From: Lysobacterales bacterium
GTDB lineage: Bacteria > Pseudomonadota > Gammaproteobacteria > Xanthomonadales > Xanthomonadaceae
Length of the DNA: 64,000 nt
Assembly: GCA_020442465.1 (NCBI GenBank)
Contig: JAGRJY010000178.1
Span: 81,256 to 145,255 of the forward strand
Reading direction: 5' to 3'
Under the pieces are notes generated by a model. The model was not told where the DNA came from. It saw nothing but the letters and a program-made list of their open reading frames with translations, and did not search any database. The position numbers and the translations under genes were made by a program. Below are positions 9,253 to 18,656 of this stretch, piece by piece. Positions within the stretch are counted from its first letter, which is position 1. Each line of letters opens with the position of its first letter.

Positions 9253-10824
9253 TCAGCGGCCGGCCAGGCCCTGCTGCCGATGCGCCTGCCACGCCGCGCG
9301 CTGAACGATGGCGACATCCTGCGCATCGAGTCGCACCGTCCCGCCGCCGACCTGCAGCGTGGGCGGTAGTCCTTCGGGTGATTCGCGATACAGCGACGCA
9401 AACAGCGTCGCCGCGGCGGCGTAGGTGCCGAGCGCACTGGGATGGAAGTCGTCGCTGCCATACAAGGCCAGCTGCGCATCCTCCCGCCAGGCCGCGCGCC
9501 AGGCCTCGCCTGCCGGCACGAACATGCCATCCACCGCTTCCGCCGCACCGCGATAGGACTGCCTGACGGCGTCGAAGAATGCGACTCGCGACGCGTCGGG
9601 CCAGACCATGTAGAGCGCCGGCTTGGCGCCGGCTGCTCGAATGGGGCCGGAGAACGTCACGGTCCAGTCCCGAAGATAGATCTGATTCTCGGGCAGCGAG
9701 GATGGCCCCTGCTGCATCACCACCACGTCGTAGTGGGCCGTGTCGAGCTCCTGCAGCGCACGCCCGTCCTGATAGAGGTCTTCCAGACTGGCGCCACCTG
9801 AGGTGATGCTGCGAACGATCAACTGCTTGCCGGCCTGCGCGGCCAGCGCACGCAGCATGCCCGGCAGATCGTTGGTGTAGGTCAGACTGTTGCCGAGGAA
9901 CAGCACGCGCGCGCCGTTTGGCAGCGGACTTGCGTCGGATGCAAACACCCGCACCCGCACGTCGAGTGCGGATTTGCTCTCCGACAGCGTCACCCGGCGA
10001 AGGTCGACGCCCGGCTCGTTGCCCTGCAGGTCGTGCGCCGGGTCATCGCGCGTCCAAACCGCGAGTTCAGTGCCACGCGGCGGATCCGCCAGGGTCGCCG
10101 CGGCCGGCAGCGTGTGCAGAAAGAGCAGCACTGCGGTCACAGCGACCACAGCGACAATGGGCAGCACCGCGCCTGCGCTGCGTGACCCGCGGCACCCGGC
10201 GCGCCGCGAGACCAGCATCCCCCAAATCGCCAGCGCGGCGACCGCGCAGCCCCCGGCCCAGCCATCCAGGGCCGGAATGTCGATCGGCGCCGGCCCCTGC
10301 AGCGCGAACGCGGGCAACGGCCATGCTCCGTTCCCCGCGATATCCAGGGCACCGCTCATCGGCTCTTCGGCGAACACGAACAGGGTTCGCGTTCGGGGTG
10401 ACGCGAGGGCGCCCGCCGGCAGCTGCCAATGCACCACATCGTCGTCCTGCCAGCTGCCACCGCGCTCGATCGGCGACTCGACAGCGACTTCCTGCTGCAG
10501 GTGCCACGCCCCCACGCGACAGACGAAGTGGCGCACCACGAATACGCGCTCGCCGTCCGATTCCGCTTCCCAGCGCGCGTCCAGTCCGCGCCACTGATGG
10601 AGACCGCGTTCCATGCTGCAGGCCTCACCCGCAGCGTCAAGGTCAGCCAGGAGGTGATAGCGGACCACGGGCCCCGGCTGGGCCACGCAGGGTTCGTGCA
10701 GGCCAGCCAGGAGCAGTGCCACGAGCAGGCCGCCCATCTTCCCTGCGCCTCGTGACGAGCGCAGCAGGGTGTGCAGCGGCGACCGCCGGGTTTCGCCAAG
10801 GTGTACACGGCTGTGGTAGTTCAT
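9253..10824 (-). CDS. Membrane-anchored SGNH/GDSL-type hydrolase
   Basis: About 523 residues with an unusual layout. There is an N-terminal signal sequence (core MGGLLVALLLAGLHEPCVA), a periplasmic segment of about 150 residues with no recognised domain, two hydrophobic helices (around CAVAALAIWGMLVS and LPIVAVVAVTAVLLFL), then a C-terminal SGNH hydrolase domain. SGNH blocks seen are VLFLGNSLTY with Ser313, SGGASL, VVMQQGPSS and DDFHPSALG with Asp458/His461. Such enzymes are lipases, esterases or glycan O-deacetylases; the membrane anchoring suggests an envelope substrate, which is inference. The ATG at 10824 has GGAG 10 nt upstream; the ATG at 10737 right before the hydrophobic core also has a ribosome site (AGGG) and would give a more standard signal peptide. 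Confidence 0.78.
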   Translation of the reverse strand: MNYHSRVHLGETRRSPLHTLLRSSRGAGKMGGLLVALLLAGLHEPCVAQPGPVVRYHLLADLDAAGEACSMERGLHQWRGLDARWEAESDGERVFVVRHFVCRVGAWHLQQEVAVESPIERGGSWQDDDVVHWQLPAGALASPRTRTLFVFAEEPMSGALDIAGNGAWPLPAFALQGPAPIDIPALDGWAGGCAVAALAIWGMLVSRRAGCRGSRSAGAVLPIVAVVAVTAVLLFLHTLPAAATLADPPRGTELAVWTRDDPAHDLQGNEPGVDLRRVTLSESKSALDVRVRVFASDASPLPNGARVLFLGNSLTYTNDLPGMLRALAAQAGKQLIVRSITSGGASLEDLYQDGRALQELDTAHYDVVVMQQGPSSLPENQIYLRDWTVTFSGPIRAAGAKPALYMVWPDASRVAFFDAVRQSYRGAAEAVDGMFVPAGEAWRAAWREDAQLALYGSDDFHPSALGTYAAAATLFASLYRESPEGLPPTLQVGGGTVRLDAQDVAIVQRAAWQAHRQQGLAGR

Positions 10825-11058
10825 GCGCGGGCTTCTCCGGATCATGGGCGGCATCGACCTCCGCTGTGCCCCGAGCGTGCGACCCGGCCGGCATCCCGGT
10901 CCTGAGCAAACCCTGCGTTCGGTGTCCTGTTTTTCTCCCCTGCACGCGATCGCTGGGGCTTGAGAGCCGCGCATGCCCTGCAGACTGGCGGACGCCGTCA
11001 TGGCACGAGCGCCGGTAGTCGCTACACTGCCGCCCCCACAGCTGGCTGCTCCGTCCCT

Positions 11059-11520
11059 ATGCCCTCCGTCCGCCTGGCCACCCGCGACGACATTCCCGAA
11101 CTGATGCGCATCCGCGCCGCCGTGCGCGAGAACCGGCTGGTCAGTCGTGTGATCGGTGCCGAAGAGATCCGCCACGAGATCGAAGTGAGCGGGCGCGGCT
11201 GGGTGGTGGATGCGCCGACCCCGGCTCGAGAAGATCAACCTGGCAAACCGACACTCGGTGGATTCGCGATCGGCAACCGCGACACGGGCAATATCTGGGC
11301 GCTGTTCGTGGATCCGATTTGCGAGGGCTGCGGCATCGGCCGCAGCCTGCACGACGTCATGATCGGCTGGCTGTTCGATCAGGGGCTGACCCGCCTGCAT
11401 CTCAGCACCGAAGCTGGCACCCGCGCCGAGTCGTTCTATCGTCGGGCCGGCTGGACCGAGACCGGGCGCAACGCCCACGGCGAAATCGAGTTCGAGATGC
11501 TGCGGCCTGCCGGTCGCTGA
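11059..11520 (+). CDS. GNAT family N-acetyltransferase
   Basis: Acetyltransferase of 153 residues. It starts with VRLATRDDIPELMRIRAAV, the usual first strand and helix of GNAT enzymes. The acetyl-CoA site follows at IWALFVDPICEGCGIGRSLHDVMIGWLF, a variant of the Q/RxxGxG/A loop in which GCGIGR binds the pyrophosphate. LHLSTEAGTRAESFYRRAGW is the typical final motif. The substrate is not evident. The chosen ATG gives the family-typical N-terminus; a longer frame upstream looks like untranslated leader. A TACACT hexamer about 30 bp upstream may be the -10. Its stop is 1 bp from that of the convergent alkyltransferase-like gene. Confidence 0.88.
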   Translation: MPSVRLATRDDIPELMRIRAAVRENRLVSRVIGAEEIRHEIEVSGRGWVVDAPTPAREDQPGKPTLGGFAIGNRDTGNIWALFVDPICEGCGIGRSLHDVMIGWLFDQGLTRLHLSTEAGTRAESFYRRAGWTETGRNAHGEIEFEMLRPAGR

Positions 11521-11521
11521 C

Positions 11522-11881
11522 CTAGCGTCGCTTCGTCGGTGCTGGGCCCCAGATCATGGCGTCCAAGCTGGCGCCCGGATCAGGCTGCACCGAGCGCACC
11601 CGCCCCGCCTGAACCGGCACGCCCTCGGCGCGCAGCCGGCGTACTTGCTCCTTGAACGACCGGGAACCGGGCGGAAACGCAATGCGCCCGTCCGCGCGCA
11701 ACACGCGATGCCAGGGCAAGTCGCCATCGCCCAGTTTCAGCGCAGCGACCACCTGGCGCGCGCCGCGCGGCAACCCGGCGAGGCGCCCTACCTCGGCGTA
11801 GCTGCGCGTCTGCCCGGATGGAATCGCGCGCACGGCGCGCCAGATCGCTTCGTTTCTTTGCCGGGAAGACAGCTCAGCCAT
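11522..11881 (-). CDS. Alkyltransferase-like protein (MGMT-family, Cys replaced by Trp)
   Basis: DNA-binding protein of 119 residues matching the C-terminal half of O6-alkylguanine-DNA alkyltransferases: IWRAVRAIPSGQTRSYAEVGRLAGLPRGARQVVAAL is the helix-turn-helix and Arg finger region. The active-site PCHRV is replaced by PWHRVL, which defines alkyltransferase-like (ATL) proteins. ATLs cannot transfer the alkyl group; they bind O6-alkylguanine, flip it and hand the lesion to nucleotide excision repair. Length and lack of the N-terminal domain fit ATL. The start gives MAELSSRQRN directly before the conserved domain. It is divergent from the gene at 11924 with a 42-bp gap that must hold both promoters or their parts. 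Confidence 0.88.
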   Translation of the reverse strand: MAELSSRQRNEAIWRAVRAIPSGQTRSYAEVGRLAGLPRGARQVVAALKLGDGDLPWHRVLRADGRIAFPPGSRSFKEQVRRLRAEGVPVQAGRVRSVQPDPGASLDAMIWGPAPTKRR

Positions 11882-11923
11882 GGGGCAGTAGCATAGGCGG
11901 TCTTTTCGACCGATCGGTTTTCC

Positions 11924-12331
11924 ATGCAGAACTTCGAACAGATTCGCGCCCATGTCGTGGCCAACTACAAGATCAAGACCAACGACCCCTACCTGCTCGG
12001 CCTCGAACTGACGATCGCCGGTGGCAGCCGCCGCCAGGGCATCTTCCTGGCCGAACTCGAAGGCGACGACGGCCGCAAGTACCTGCGCGTGAGTACCGCC
12101 ATCGCACCGATGACCGGCATCGATCCGAAGCGCGCGCTGCGTTTCAACTGGGCGCAGCGGGTCGGCTACCTGGCACAGTCCGACTTCGATGGCGTGCCCT
12201 ACTTGCAGCTGTGCGACAACCGTCCGTACGACAGCCTCACCGCGGCCGAAATCGACCGACTGATCATCGAGATCGGTGGTCTGGGGGATGGCCTTGAGCA
12301 GGCGTTCTCGGCCGGTGGAGACGTCTTCTGA
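11924..12331 (+). CDS. Conserved hypothetical protein (possible YbjN-like fold)
   Basis: 135 residues, soluble, acidic, no signal peptide or membrane segment. The alternation of an N-terminal helix (MQNFEQIRAHVVANY), a strand-rich middle (LLGLELTI..RRQGIFLAELEG..KYLRVSTAIAP) and a C-terminal helix (TAAEIDRLIIEIGGLGDGLEQAF) resembles small YbjN/secretion-chaperone-like folds. This is a shape impression, not a recognised family signature. It is followed immediately by a small membrane protein gene whose possible CTG start overlaps its stop codon, so the two are probably co-transcribed. Function unknown. Confidence 0.65.
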   Translation: MQNFEQIRAHVVANYKIKTNDPYLLGLELTIAGGSRRQGIFLAELEGDDGRKYLRVSTAIAPMTGIDPKRALRFNWAQRVGYLAQSDFDGVPYLQLCDNRPYDSLTAAEIDRLIIEIGGLGDGLEQAFSAGGDVF

Positions 12332-12348
12332 ACGGCACACCGCTGCCC

Positions 12349-12714
12349 TTGAAGCGCTCGCATGCCGAGCGCGTGAAGACCATGCAGGCCCGGATGGAGT
12401 CCTTGGGCTTTTCGCTGAACGAGCATTCGCCGAAGCTGTGGCGACTCGCCTGGCGCGCCGGCATTGCGCTGCCGCCGCCGTTTCAGGCGAGCTTCCTCGG
12501 CAATTTCCTGCTCTGCGCAGGGCTCTTCCCGTTGGGGTTGGGCGTGCTGTTCGCCTTGCGTGAAACCGACATGGCGAAAGCGCTGACCCCCTATCCGGGC
12601 TGGGTGATCACTGGGCTCACGGTCGCCGGCCTGCTCACCGGATTGGCCTTGGCAGCCTACTGGCGATCCAGGCGCATCAAGTTCGGCTTGCCGCTCTGGC
12701 ACGAGGCCGAGTAG
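12349..12714 (+). CDS. Small two-helix membrane protein (possible DUF6404)
   Basis: About 121 residues: a charged N-terminal helix (HAERVKTMQARMESLGFS), an LWRLAWRAGIALPPPFQ linker, then two transmembrane segments (FLGNFLLCAGLFPLGLGVLF and WVITGLTVAGLLTGLALAAY) and a basic tail. The PPPF motif before the first helix and the overall size resemble DUF6404 proteins, a tentative match. The start is unclear. TTG 12349, GTG 12373 and ATG 12382 are in frame, and a CTG at 12328 with GGAG 7 nt upstream would overlap the preceding stop as CTGA. No standard ATG has a good ribosome site. It converges with phoU (18-bp gap). Confidence 0.62.
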   Translation: MKRSHAERVKTMQARMESLGFSLNEHSPKLWRLAWRAGIALPPPFQASFLGNFLLCAGLFPLGLGVLFALRETDMAKALTPYPGWVITGLTVAGLLTGLALAAYWRSRRIKFGLPLWHEAE

Positions 12715-12732
12715 CGCTCGAACAGGCGCCGC

Positions 12733-13449
12733 TCATCCCTGGGTCTGGCGGTGCGGATTGACCTTGGGATGGCGCATGTCGCGGCCGTCGACGAGGTAGT
12801 AGACGTACATCGCGATGTTCTTGGCGTGGTCGCCGATGCGTTCCAGCCCCTTGGCGGCGAACAGCAGCTGGACGCCCACCGACACCAGTTCCGACTCGTT
12901 GCGGATCGCCCCGCTCAGGTGCTCGATGCTGCGCACGAATGCCTTGTCGACGAGATCATCGGACTCGCGCACTGACTCGGCGCGCTCGAGATCCAGGCGA
13001 ACCAGCGCATCGAGCGCATCGTGCAGCATCTTCAGGGCATGGTTGGCAAGCGTCGCGACCGGCGGAATGAGCTTGCCACGGAGATCGTCGTCGAGTTGGT
13101 CCGAAAGGTCGCGGGTCGCCCGCGCCACCTTCTTCGCCTCGTCGCCAATCCGTTCGAGATCGTTGACCGTTTTCGACAGCGTGAGGATGGTGCGCAGATC
13201 GACACCCAGCGGGGCGCGCAGTGCCAGCAGGCTTGCGATCTCTTCGTCCGCCCGCAGTTCGATGCGATCGATCTCGCGATCGCCCTGCACGACGTCCTTG
13301 GCTTGCTCGACGTCGCCGGTCTGCAGCGACTCCACCGCACGGCGGAGCTGCTCCTCGACCAGTCCGCCCATGCGCAGCACCAGGTCGCGCAGGGTGGACA
13401 ACTCTTCGTCGAATTTCTTGATGGTGTGACCCATGTGCGACATCGCCAT
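12733..13449 (-). CDS. phoU: Phosphate signaling complex protein PhoU
   Basis: 238-residue cytoplasmic regulator made of two PhoU repeats of three helices each. It links the Pst transporter to the PhoR/PhoB two-component system and represses the Pho regulon when phosphate is plentiful. The sequence contains the characteristic metal-binding helix motifs (EIDRIELRADEEIASLLALRAP and GDEAKKVARATRD, ERIGDHAKNIAMYVYYLVDG). It is the last gene of the pstSCAB-phoU block, 20 bp after pstB. The first ATG was kept; the ATG at 13434, giving MGHTIKKFDEEL, is the commoner family start. Assignment is firm. Confidence 0.95.
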   Translation of the reverse strand: MAMSHMGHTIKKFDEELSTLRDLVLRMGGLVEEQLRRAVESLQTGDVEQAKDVVQGDREIDRIELRADEEIASLLALRAPLGVDLRTILTLSKTVNDLERIGDEAKKVARATRDLSDQLDDDLRGKLIPPVATLANHALKMLHDALDALVRLDLERAESVRESDDLVDKAFVRSIEHLSGAIRNESELVSVGVQLLFAAKGLERIGDHAKNIAMYVYYLVDGRDMRHPKVNPHRQTQG

Positions 13450-13469
13450 GGCTGGCCTCCCTTCCCTCG

Positions 13470-14249
13470 TCAGCCGAATCGGCCGGTGATGTAGTTCTCA
13501 GTCTGCTCTTTCTTCGGCCGCGTGAAAATCTGCTCGGTCTCGCCGAACTCGACCAACTCGCCCAGATACATGAAGGCGGTGTGTCGCGAAATCCGCCCCG
13601 CCTGCTGCATGTTGTGGGTGACGATGAGAATGGTGACCCGACGCTTCAACTCGATGATCAGCTCTTCGATGCTCGCCGTCGCAATCGGATCAAGCGCCGA
13701 GGTCGGCTCGTCGAACAGCACGATCTCGGGCTCGGTGGCAAGGGTGCGCGCAATGCACAGGCGCTGCTGCTGGCCGCCAGAAAGGCTGGTGGCCAGGGAA
13801 TCCAGACGATCCTTCACCTCGTCCCAGAGCGCCGCATCGCGCAGCGCCTTCTCGACTTTCTCGGCGATGACGCCGCGCCGTTTCTCGCCCAGGATGCGCA
13901 GCCCGTAGGCGACGTTCTCGAAGATCGACTTCGGGAACGGATTCGGCTTCTGGAACACCATGCCGATGCGGATGCGCGTTTCCACCGGATCGATATTCCG
14001 GGCCAGAAGATCGACGTCGTCCGGGTACAGGCGGATCTCGCCCTCGTAGCGACTGCCCGGGTAGAGGTCGTGCATGCGGTTGAAGCAGCGCAGCAGCGTC
14101 GACTTGCCGCAGCCGGAAGGCCCGATCAGTGCGGTGACCTCGTTGGCCTCGACGTCGAGGCTGACCTTCTTCAATGCGGCGAAGTCGCCGTAGTAGAAGT
14201 TCAGATCCTTGACGCGGGCCTTCACGTTGGGCGCCTGGGTTTCGCTCAT
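13470..14249 (-). CDS. pstB: Phosphate ABC transporter ATP-binding protein PstB
   Basis: ATPase of 259 residues energising phosphate uptake through the PstCA channel. The Walker [13 protein letters not shown] signature LSGGQQQR, Walker [14 protein letters not shown] and switch His in VTHNMQQA are all present. Family-specific features include [29 protein letters not shown] and the closing [21 protein letters not shown] 14249 gives [13 protein letters not shown] and lies 4 bp after the pstA stop; the in-frame codons further upstream would run into pstA. It works with PstS, PstC, PstA and PhoU encoded in the same operon. Confidence 0.96.
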   Translation of the reverse strand: MSETQAPNVKARVKDLNFYYGDFAALKKVSLDVEANEVTALIGPSGCGKSTLLRCFNRMHDLYPGSRYEGEIRLYPDDVDLLARNIDPVETRIRIGMVFQKPNPFPKSIFENVAYGLRILGEKRRGVIAEKVEKALRDAALWDEVKDRLDSLATSLSGGQQQRLCIARTLATEPEIVLFDEPTSALDPIATASIEELIIELKRRVTILIVTHNMQQAGRISRHTAFMYLGELVEFGETEQIFTRPKKEQTENYITGRFG

Positions 14250-14253
14250 GAAA

Positions 14254-15174
14254 TCACCACTTGATGCGCTTGCGCGCACGATAACGAAGCAGGATGGCGA
14301 CCCCGTTCATCAGCAGGGTCATGCCCACCAGCACCACGCCCGCCGCCGCGGCGTTGACGTGGAAGGCGGCGTCGGGGCGCGAGATCCAGTTGAACATCTG
14401 GATCGGCATGACCGTGAACGGTGACGTCAGCCACTCGAAGTTGAGAAACGGTGCCGAAGCCTGAACGGGCGGCGCAGGCAGGAAGGCGATGAAGGTGACC
14501 GCGCCGATGGTGATCAGCGGTGCCGTCTCGCCAATGGCGCGCGACAAGCCAATGATGACACCGGTCATGATGCCGGCAACCGAGTACGGCAACACATGAT
14601 CGCGCGTGACCTGCCAGCGCGTCGCGCCCAAACCGTACGCAGCCTCGCGGATGGTCTGCGGCACGGCGCGGATGGCCTCGCGGGTGGCCACGATCACCAC
14701 GGGAAGGATCATCATCGCCAGGGTGAGTCCTGCCGAGGCCACGCTGCGACCCAGCTGCAGCTGATGCACCATCAAGCCCAGGCCCAGCAGGCCGTAGATG
14801 ATCGACGGCACACCGGCCAGGTTGTTGACGTTGATCTCGATGATCTCGCTGAACCAGCTCTTCGGAGCGTATTCCTCCAGCCAGATCCCTGCCGCCACTC
14901 CGACCGGCACAGCGGCCAGCGCGGTAACGAGCATCACCAGCAGCGAGCCCACCCACGCGGCCAGAATGCCCGCCTTGGCGGCACGTCGAGAGGGAAAGTT
15001 CTGGAAGAAGTCTGCGGTCAGGCGGTCACCGCCATCCATGACCAGCTGCAGGAACAGCGCAGCCAGAATCAGCATCATGGTCAGCATCACGACGAGGCCG
15101 ACCACGTCGAGCAGCATGTCGCGGAACTTGTGGCGTGCGATCAGCGCACGGACTTCGGATTGCTGCAGCGCCAT
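14254..15174 (-). CDS. pstA: Phosphate ABC transporter permease PstA
   Basis: Inner-membrane permease of 306 residues with about six transmembrane helices. The cytoplasmic coupling loop [32 protein letters not shown] carries the EAA motif that contacts PstB, and [18 protein letters not shown] is the conserved PstA segment. Together with PstC it forms the phosphate channel. The gene starts 1 bp after the pstC stop and its stop is 4 bp before pstB, so expression is tightly coupled. The C-terminus ends in a basic tail ([10 protein letters not shown]). Confidence 0.95.
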   Translation of the reverse strand: MALQQSEVRALIARHKFRDMLLDVVGLVVMLTMMLILAALFLQLVMDGGDRLTADFFQNFPSRRAAKAGILAAWVGSLLVMLVTALAAVPVGVAAGIWLEEYAPKSWFSEIIEINVNNLAGVPSIIYGLLGLGLMVHQLQLGRSVASAGLTLAMMILPVVIVATREAIRAVPQTIREAAYGLGATRWQVTRDHVLPYSVAGIMTGVIIGLSRAIGETAPLITIGAVTFIAFLPAPPVQASAPFLNFEWLTSPFTVMPIQMFNWISRPDAAFHVNAAAAGVVLVGMTLLMNGVAILLRYRARKRIKW

Positions 15175-15175
15175 C

Positions 15176-16108
15176 TCAGTAGGCCTCCCGGTAGCGCTTG
15201 CGGACGAAGTAGCCGATGACGTTGAACACCAGGGTGACCACGAACAAGGTCAGTCCGGCGGCGAAGATGCTGCGGTAGGCCAGTGAGTCGTGGGGGACGT
15301 CGCCCATCGAGACCTGGACGATGTACGCCGTGATGGTGGCCGCAGCCTCGGTGGGATTGAACGTCATGTTGGGCTGCTGCCCCGCAGCGATGGCCACGAC
15401 CATGGTCTCGCCCACGGCCCGGGATACGCCGAGGATGTAGGACGCGACGATGCCCGAGGTGGCTGCCGGCATCACCACCTTGAATGCCGTCTGGAACCGG
15501 CTGGCGCCCATGGCATAGCTGGCTTCGCGGAAATGCATCGGCACCGAGCGCATGGCGTCTTCGGACAGGGAGCTGATGTACGGCACGATCATGATGCCGA
15601 TCACCAGACCCGGGCCGAGCATGTTGAAGCCGGGCAGCCCGGGAATGATCTTCTGCAGCATCGGCGTCACGAACAGCAGCGCGAAGTAGCCGAAGACCAC
15701 GGTCGGGACACCGGCGATGAGCTCGAGGATGGGCTTGACCACCTCGCGCACGCGGGCCGACGCGAACTCGGACAGGTACACGGCGGTGACGGTTCCCAGC
15801 GGCACGGCGAACACCAGCGCGATGAGGCTGGTCATCAGCGTGCCGGACAGCAGCGGCAGGATGCCGTAGCGCGCATTCGCGAACAGCGGCGTCCACTGCG
15901 TGTCGGTCAGAAAGGTGAGAATCGACACCTCACTGAAGAAACCCGCGGATTCGAACAGCAGGATGAACACGATCGCGGCAGTGATGCCCACCGCCGACAG
16001 GGCGGCGAGCAGAAGGCCCGCCTCCACGACCGCCTCGGAAGGCGATCGAAAACGACGCCGGCGCAAATTCCGCCTGGGTGTGGAGTCTCGCAGCACGGCG
16101 TCGCCCAT
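15176..16108 (-). CDS. pstC: Phosphate ABC transporter permease PstC
   Basis: Inner-membrane permease of 310 residues, partner of PstA. It has an Arg-rich cytoplasmic N-terminus, a first helix (LLLALSAVGITAAIVFILLF), a periplasmic loop with FFSEVSILTFLTDTQWTPLF, and the EAA coupling loop FREASYAMGASRFQTAFKVVMPAATSGI. GVSRAVGETMVVAIAAGQQPN is typical of PstC. The start lies 9 bp after the pstS stop. Length matches the family. The frame is intact. Confidence 0.95.
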   Translation of the reverse strand: MGDAVLRDSTPRRNLRRRRFRSPSEAVVEAGLLLAALSAVGITAAIVFILLFESAGFFSEVSILTFLTDTQWTPLFANARYGILPLLSGTLMTSLIALVFAVPLGTVTAVYLSEFASARVREVVKPILELIAGVPTVVFGYFALLFVTPMLQKIIPGLPGFNMLGPGLVIGIMIVPYISSLSEDAMRSVPMHFREASYAMGASRFQTAFKVVMPAATSGIVASYILGVSRAVGETMVVAIAAGQQPNMTFNPTEAAATITAYIVQVSMGDVPHDSLAYRSIFAAGLTLFVVTLVFNVIGYFVRKRYREAY

Positions 16109-16117
16109 CGTCGCGGA

Positions 16118-17164
<1,047 letters not shown>

Positions 17165-17241
17165 GAGAGACCCTTGATTCAGACTCTTGAGAAGTGGACG
17201 TCGCCCTGAGGGGATCGGCGTCGTTGGCATGTCGCCAATGT

Positions 17242-17270
17242 ATGACGACTTTGTTACAGATAGATGAAAG
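17242..17270 (-). promoter_or_regulatory. PhoB box pair and -10 upstream of pstS
   Basis: Read on the minus strand, three 7-mers spaced 11 bp apart form two overlapping Pho boxes. The first, at 17253-17270 (CTTTCATCTATCTGTAAC), matches 15 of 18 positions of the PhoB consensus CTGTCATAWAWCTGTCAY. The second, at 17242-17259, is weaker (CTGTAACAAAGTCGTCAT). A -10-like TACATT begins 10 nt after the first box, the spacing expected at PhoB-dependent promoters where the box replaces the -35. The site lies 77 bp before the pstS start. Confidence 0.8.
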
Positions 17271-17284
17271 TCCGCAGCAGCGCG

Positions 17285-18427
17285 CTACCAGTGCAGCTGC
17301 AGGCGCGTTTCGAAGATCGAAGGATCATCGCTGACGCCTCGACGATCGCTACGCACATCGACGTAGTTCACGCTGATCCGGAAGTTCTGCCGCCAGTACC
17401 AGTTGACCCCCAGCGTGATATGGGTGGCGTCACCGCCCTGCACGGCCGCGTCGTCGAGGTCGGCCCCTTCCACGCGTGCTGCCAGCTGCCACATGCCCAG
17501 GTCTTCGCGGGAGGGAGCGGCGGTCTTGACCACGCCGGACTTGGAACTCCAGGTCTCGCCGGTCAGGTTGTAGACGGCTGAGGCATACCACGCGCTGAGC
17601 GAGGCGTTGCGCCCCGCCCCGGACGTGCGGTCCAAGGCCCCCTGCATCCATTCGCCCTGCCATTTCCAGGCACCGGATGCCCAGGCCGACTCCAGGCCCA
17701 CGGTGCGCACCCGATCGACATTGAGGACGGTTCCGGAGTCCACCAGCTTGACGGTCGCGAAATCGGCGCCCGGGCGCGCCGAGAAACGGGCGCTGTCATC
17801 GGTGGTATCGGCGTCCACGTAGCTCAGACCGACATGCAGGAACCCATCCTCGACCTGCATGGGGAGCCAGTAACCGCGGGCACTCCAACCGCTGTTCTCG
17901 GCGCGGCCGCGCGTCAGCTCCCGACCGAACAGGCCGACGCTGGCGCCCCAGCTGCCTTGGTCGAAGGCATACTCGGCCCCCAGTCGACGGCTGATCGCGA
18001 ACAGGTTCGTGCTCAGGGCCTTGGCGATGAAATCGTTGTTCTTGGAGCTGCTCAGCTCTTCGTAGCTGTTGGACTGCTTGTACTGCCCGAGCCGCAGCGA
18101 GTGGGCACCGAGCTTGCGTTTCACATAAGTGTCAAGAAACTTCTCGGCTTCTAAATCGTAGCCAGCAGCCCACTCCCACTGGGAGCCCTTGCCCTTGAGC
18201 ACCACTTCGGCACGGCGGATGCCGAACTCGGTGTCCTCGCCGTCACTGCCCGACGACCCATTGAGATCGGCACGGTCATTGTCGAACCAGTAGCCGTCGG
18301 ACTGGAGCAAGCCTTCCATCGAGACCGAAGTTCCGGCCAGCTCGCCCAGATCGACTGCGGCCTGGGCCGTTCCACATACGAGGCAACCACACATCGCCGC
18401 GACAGGCGACAGTTTCATGACGTTCAT
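17285..18427 (-). CDS. Phosphate/anion-selective porin, OprO/OprP family
   Basis: Outer-membrane beta-barrel of 380 residues with signal peptide (MKLSPVAAMCGCLVCGTAQA) and a C-terminal aromatic residue (RLQLHW) needed for barrel assembly. The pattern fits OprO/P porins: EFGIRRAEVVLKGKG..WEWAAGYDLEAEKFLDTYVKRKLG, RLGQYKQSNSYEELSSSKNNDFIAKAL, RLGAEYAFDQGSWGASVGLFG, and a late NWYWRQNFRISVNYVDV. It likely lets phosphate or polyphosphate cross the outer membrane under starvation. It lies directly upstream of pstS in the same direction, separated by the Pho boxes, so it has its own promoter. No clear ribosome site precedes ATG 18427 or the in-frame ATG three codons on. Confidence 0.9.
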   Translation of the reverse strand: MNVMKLSPVAAMCGCLVCGTAQAAVDLGELAGTSVSMEGLLQSDGYWFDNDRADLNGSSGSDGEDTEFGIRRAEVVLKGKGSQWEWAAGYDLEAEKFLDTYVKRKLGAHSLRLGQYKQSNSYEELSSSKNNDFIAKALSTNLFAISRRLGAEYAFDQGSWGASVGLFGRELTRGRAENSGWSARGYWLPMQVEDGFLHVGLSYVDADTTDDSARFSARPGADFATVKLVDSGTVLNVDRVRTVGLESAWASGAWKWQGEWMQGALDRTSGAGRNASLSAWYASAVYNLTGETWSSKSGVVKTAAPSREDLGMWQLAARVEGADLDDAAVQGGDATHITLGVNWYWRQNFRISVNYVDVRSDRRGVSDDPSIFETRLQLHW

Positions 18428-18434
18428 GTTTAGG

Positions 18435-18497
18435 TATCACGACACTGAAATGACGGTGGCGTGACAATAAGGTTGCACTATGACATTCATGTTTCAG
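18435..18497 (-). promoter_or_regulatory. Candidate PhoB-box cluster upstream of the porin gene
   Basis: On the minus strand, 18480-18497 (CTGAAACATGAATGTCAT) matches 13 of 18 Pho-box positions and is followed after 9-10 nt by TATTGT, a plausible -10. Closer to the gene, 18435-18467 contains three 11-bp units with TTGTCAC, CCGTCAT and GTGTCGT, again Pho-box-like but ending only 8 bp from the start codon, too close to act as an activator site for that start. Matches are weaker than at pstS. Confidence 0.45.
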
Positions 18498-18656
18498 CAG
18501 CTGTCATATTTTCGACGGGGCTCGCGGAACGGTCCGGCACCGTGCGCGCCCCGCGGCGCAGCGAGGGAGCTGATATCGGTGCGGCGAGCGTGCGCCTCGC
18601 CGACCAGCTGACACGTCCGTGCAGCTAGACTTGAGCCTCCAAGCCCCGACTTCCCC

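Noticed and set aside
10825..11478. Extended N-terminus of the SGNH hydrolase
   Set aside because: The open frame runs through a divergent GNAT gene and contains no signal peptide; the starts at 10824 or 10737 fit better.
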